From contig JAUXGY010000075.1 of assembly GCA_030621805.1 (NCBI GenBank), positions 1 through 7,892 on the forward strand: a stretch of 7,892 nucleotides of DNA. Direction: 5' to 3'. Each line of letters starts with the position of its first letter. Position 1 is the first letter of the stretch. The translations under genes and the position numbers were made by a program. The notes under the pieces were generated by a model. The model was not told where the DNA came from, did no database searches, and was given only the letters and a program-made list of their open reading frames with translations. Source of the DNA: Kiritimatiellales bacterium (GTDB taxonomy: Bacteria > Verrucomicrobiota > Kiritimatiellia > Kiritimatiellales > Pontiellaceae). This document shows, piece after piece, positions 6,014 to 7,892 of the stretch.

Positions 6014-6651
6014 GGCCCAACAAAGTACCCGACCAATTCCGTAAACGAAGCAAAATATGCGGAAGGTTCAATGCCCCGCTCCTCACCAAATCCGTACCGG
6101 ACAAATGCGCTTTTGATCCCCGCATTGCGTGCCACAGCCAAATCGGTGCAGTGATCGCCGATCATCCATGCACGAGCGGGATCCATCCCCGTGGTTCGCA
6201 GGCATTGCAGGATGCCATCAGGTTCGGGTTTTAGGTTTTCGACATCCCCTCCACCAATGATCGAGGTAAAATAATGATCGACGTTAAAATGTTGAAGGAT
6301 ACTTCGGCTGGGATCGCCGGGCTTATTGGTCAGCACAGCCAACTGGTGTCCGGCTTCCACCAAATGGCGGAGCCCCTCCTCGACCCCTGGATACATAAAA
6401 GTATGCACGGTCAAATGCGATAGATAATAATCTTTATTAACCTGAAGAGCATCGTCCACATCCACCTTCGCACCCTGTAGCGACCGCTCCACCAGCTTGC
6501 GCACGCCATCACCAACGTAGCCGCTTACGGCTTCTAATGGAAGCGAAGCCAGTCCAAACCGATCCCGCATGTGGTTAATCCCCGCCGCGAGATCGGCCCG
6601 CGAATCAATCAAAGTTCCATCCAAATCAAAAATAAGCAATTGGGTCTTCAT
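6010..6651 (-). CDS. gph: HAD phosphatase, phosphoglycolate phosphatase-like (Gph)
   Basis: A 213-residue HAD-superfamily hydrolase of the Gph/PGPase type, which would dephosphorylate 2-phosphoglycolate formed in DNA repair or by oxygenation reactions. Motif I is DLDGTLIDS (Asp9 nucleophile, Asp11), and the helical cap follows with 'GYVGDGVRKLVERSL', typical of Gph. Motif II is VLTNKP (Thr108), motif III is Lys141 in NLKPEPD, and motif IV is IGDHCTD with Asp166 and Asp170. The start at 6651 is fixed by AAGGAG at 6664-6659; a longer open frame to 6687 adds 12 residues with no family match. It overlaps the preceding HAD gene by 26 nt and queE by 4 nt. Gph-like proteins vary in substrate, so the specific activity is probable rather than proven; a role tied to queuosine synthesis is not excluded. 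Confidence 0.85.
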   Translation of the reverse strand: MKTQLLIFDLDGTLIDSRADLAAGINHMRDRFGLASLPLEAVSGYVGDGVRKLVERSLQGAKVDVDDALQVNKDYYLSHLTVHTFMYPGVEEGLRHLVEAGHQLAVLTNKPGDPSRSILQHFNVDHYFTSIIGGGDVENLKPEPDGILQCLRTTGMDPARAWMIGDHCTDLAVARNAGIKSAFVRYGFGEERGIEPSAYFASFTELVGYFVGP

Positions 6652-7273
6652 TCCACAACTCCTTCCAGGTAAGTACGGGGACATCAACCGGAAACTTCAC
6701 CGGTTGGCCATTATCCACCGCCACCACCCGCGTTCCTGCCGCGCAGGCGGCATCAATACCAATCAACTGATCCTCGAAAACCAGTGTCTTTAATGGATCA
6801 ACGCCCAGCTTCTGAATCGTGATCTCGATGATTTCCGGATCGGGCTTTCGGTTTGCTACCTCGTCGGCGGTGGTGACTGCATCAAAATATTTCGTAAGGC
6901 CCGCCTCCTCCAGCACAGGCCGAACAAAGCTCGCAGCCGAATTGGTCGCCAGTGCCATCGGTTTTTCCCCGTGCCACCGTTCCAGAAACTCGCGTGCCCC
7001 TTCGAACAGTTCCACCACAAAAATAGCCCGCATCCGCTGCCACTTTTGCTCAAGCACCCGTTCCGCATCGAGCCGCAAGCCATACCGTTCATTCAGAATC
7101 CCAGCAAAAGGAATACTATGGGTTGCGAAAAACTCGTAGTGCTCAGTAGGCGTTAATGCATAGCCCACCTGCTCCAGCACGGCATCGGCAAACGCACGGG
7201 CATGATACTTTCCCGAATCGATCAACGTGCCGTCCATATCCAGAATGAACGCTTCGCAATCCTGCAGGTGCAT
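6626..7273 (-). CDS. HAD hydrolase, beta-phosphoglucomutase / YqaB-like subfamily
   Basis: A 215-residue HAD-superfamily protein with a small helical cap. Motif I is DMDGTLIDS (Asp12, Asp14), followed by GKYHARAF, where beta-phosphoglucomutases and sugar phosphatases such as YqaB have a similar xxHxxA segment. Motif II is LATNSA (Thr110-Asn111-Ser112), motif III is Lys143 in NRKPDPE, and motif IV is FEDQLIGIDAACAAG with Glu167 and Asp168. The FEDS/FEDQ form is characteristic of the phosphoglucomutase-like branch rather than of Gph. It may be a sugar-phosphate phosphatase or a mutase; the sequence does not decide. TAGGAG (7285-7280), which includes the stop codon of the upstream carbamoyltransferase gene, lies 6 nt before the ATG. 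Its 3' end overlaps the next HAD gene by 26 nt. The two HAD proteins differ widely outside the motifs, so they are not a recent duplication. Confidence 0.85.
   Translation of the reverse strand: MHLQDCEAFILDMDGTLIDSGKYHARAFADAVLEQVGYALTPTEHYEFFATHSIPFAGILNERYGLRLDAERVLEQKWQRMRAIFVVELFEGAREFLERWHGEKPMALATNSAASFVRPVLEEAGLTKYFDAVTTADEVANRKPDPEIIEITIQKLGVDPLKTLVFEDQLIGIDAACAAGTRVVAVDNGQPVKFPVDVPVLTWKELWNEDPIAYF
6659..6664 (-). promoter_or_regulatory. Ribosome binding site that sets the gph start
   Basis: AAGGAG on the minus strand sits 7 nt before the ATG at 6651, inside the coding region of the upstream HAD gene. It is among the best Shine-Dalgarno matches in the window and selects this ATG over the upstream in-frame ATG codons at 6687 and 6684. 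Confidence 0.75.
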
Positions 7274-7279
7274 GACAAA

Positions 7280-7285
7280 CTCCTA
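7280..7285 (-). promoter_or_regulatory. Ribosome binding site overlapping the carbamoyltransferase stop
   Basis: TAGGAG on the minus strand contains the TAG stop of the carbamoyltransferase gene and acts as the Shine-Dalgarno sequence of the HAD gene starting at 7273, 6 nt away. A ribosome ending the first gene sits on the binding site of the next, which suits coupled translation. Confidence 0.7.
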
Positions 7286-7892
7286 AACGGCACCACACAG
7301 CGTCAGGATCACAGCCTTCTGGGCGTGCAGACGGTTTTCCGCTTCATCGAAGACAATCGACTGCGGGCCGTCGATCACCTCCGCCGTCTGTTCGCAATCG
7401 CGATCAGCAGGAAGACAGTTCATGAAGACGGCATCGGGTTTGGCGTATGCCATGAGCTCAGTATTCACCTGATAGGGAAGGAAACGGGCAATGCGTGCAG
7501 CCTCCTGATCCTTGGGGATATGGTAGCTCATCCACGAATCGGCATAGACCACATCCGCATCCTTAATGGCCTCGACAGGATCGTTCGTAATGGAAATCAA
7601 ACCACCGGATGCGGCGGCAAAAGATTGGCAGCTTTCAACCACATCGCCGCGTGGCGAATAGTCGGAGCCCTCGGGCGATCCCACGCTAATGTGCATGCCC
7701 ATCTTGGTTCCGCCAAACATCAACGAGTGAGTCACATTATTGAGGCCATCGCCAAGAAACGCCAGCTTGAGCCCCTCAAGGGTTCCTTTCTTTTCCTCAA
7801 TGGTCTGGAGGTCGGCAAGAATTTGACACGGGTGGCTGTCGTCGGTCAGTGCGTTAATCACCGGGACGGTGGCATGCTCCGCCATTTCCAGC
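7283..7892 (-). CDS. argF: Ornithine carbamoyltransferase-family enzyme (partial, N-terminus outside window)
   Basis: The C-terminal 202 residues of an aspartate/ornithine carbamoyltransferase-family protein. OTCases join carbamoyl phosphate and ornithine to form citrulline for arginine synthesis. The roughly 110-130 N-terminal residues, including the STRT carbamoyl-phosphate loop, lie beyond the edge. 'DDSHPCQILADLQTI' holds the HPxQ carbamoyl-phosphate site. 'FLGDGLNNVTHSLM' begins the second domain and includes the Asn expected to touch the amino-acid substrate. 'VIDGPQSIVFDEAENRLHAQ' carries the C-terminal Arg and is strongly OTCase-like. Two substrate loops are unusual: DxWxSMG reads DSWMSYH, and HCLP reads NCLP ('FMNCLPADRDCEQT'). 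The cysteine and the loop Asp and Ser are retained. A variant OTCase clade is likeliest; putrescine or N-acylornithine carbamoyltransferase is possible. It is the most upstream operon gene visible; the promoter lies outside. Confidence 0.82.
   Translation of the reverse strand, partial: LEMAEHATVPVINALTDDSHPCQILADLQTIEEKKGTLEGLKLAFLGDGLNNVTHSLMFGGTKMGMHISVGSPEGSDYSPRGDVVESCQSFAAASGGLISITNDPVEAIKDADVVYADSWMSYHIPKDQEAARIARFLPYQVNTELMAYAKPDAVFMNCLPADRDCEQTAEVIDGPQSIVFDEAENRLHAQKAVILTLCGAV

Overview
The window reads as ordinary chromosome from a Gram-negative bacterium. The tRNA gene encodes its own CCA end, base composition is near 50% GC by eye, and most genes are tightly packed. The gene set (secreted SASA-type esterase, GtrA membrane protein, ISL3-type transposase remnant, RarA with an 'HNPFFFIN' sensor region) would fit the PVC superphylum, for example a Verrucomicrobiota or Kiritimatiellota member. 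That placement is an inference from protein style, not a demonstrated affiliation.

Layout. Positions 1-300 hold no gene I can support. Positions 332-595 (+) are the decayed C-terminal end of an ISL3-family transposase, followed at 616-632 by what looks like its right terminal inverted repeat. Positions 717-808 (-) are a tRNA-Ser(GGA). A two-gene minus-strand unit follows: a GtrA-family membrane protein (1862-2353) and, 31 nt downstream, a secreted SASA-domain carbohydrate esterase (931-1830). Divergent from it, on the plus strand, is a 6S RNA gene (about 2472-2675), a short 21-bp-period repeat, and rarA (2785-4116).

From the right edge back to 4200, six minus-strand genes form one compact operon in this order: a carbamoyltransferase of the ornithine carbamoyltransferase family (partial, cut by the window edge), a beta-phosphoglucomutase-like HAD hydrolase, a Gph-type HAD phosphatase, queE, queC and queD. 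Junctions are 9 nt apart, 26 nt overlapping, 4 nt overlapping (ATGA), 1 nt overlapping (TGATG) and 3 nt apart. QueD, QueE and QueC carry out consecutive steps from dihydroneopterin triphosphate to preQ0, the precursor of queuosine in tRNA. GTP cyclohydrolase and QueF are not in the window. The first three genes are metabolically unrelated to queuosine on present knowledge.

No defence island, CRISPR array, prophage or clearly undescribed system is visible. The points most worth a second look are the 6S RNA placed directly upstream of rarA, the altered substrate-loop motifs in the carbamoyltransferase, the GGAP variant of the GGEP motif in QueE, and the IS remnant lying just downstream of the tRNA-Ser gene.
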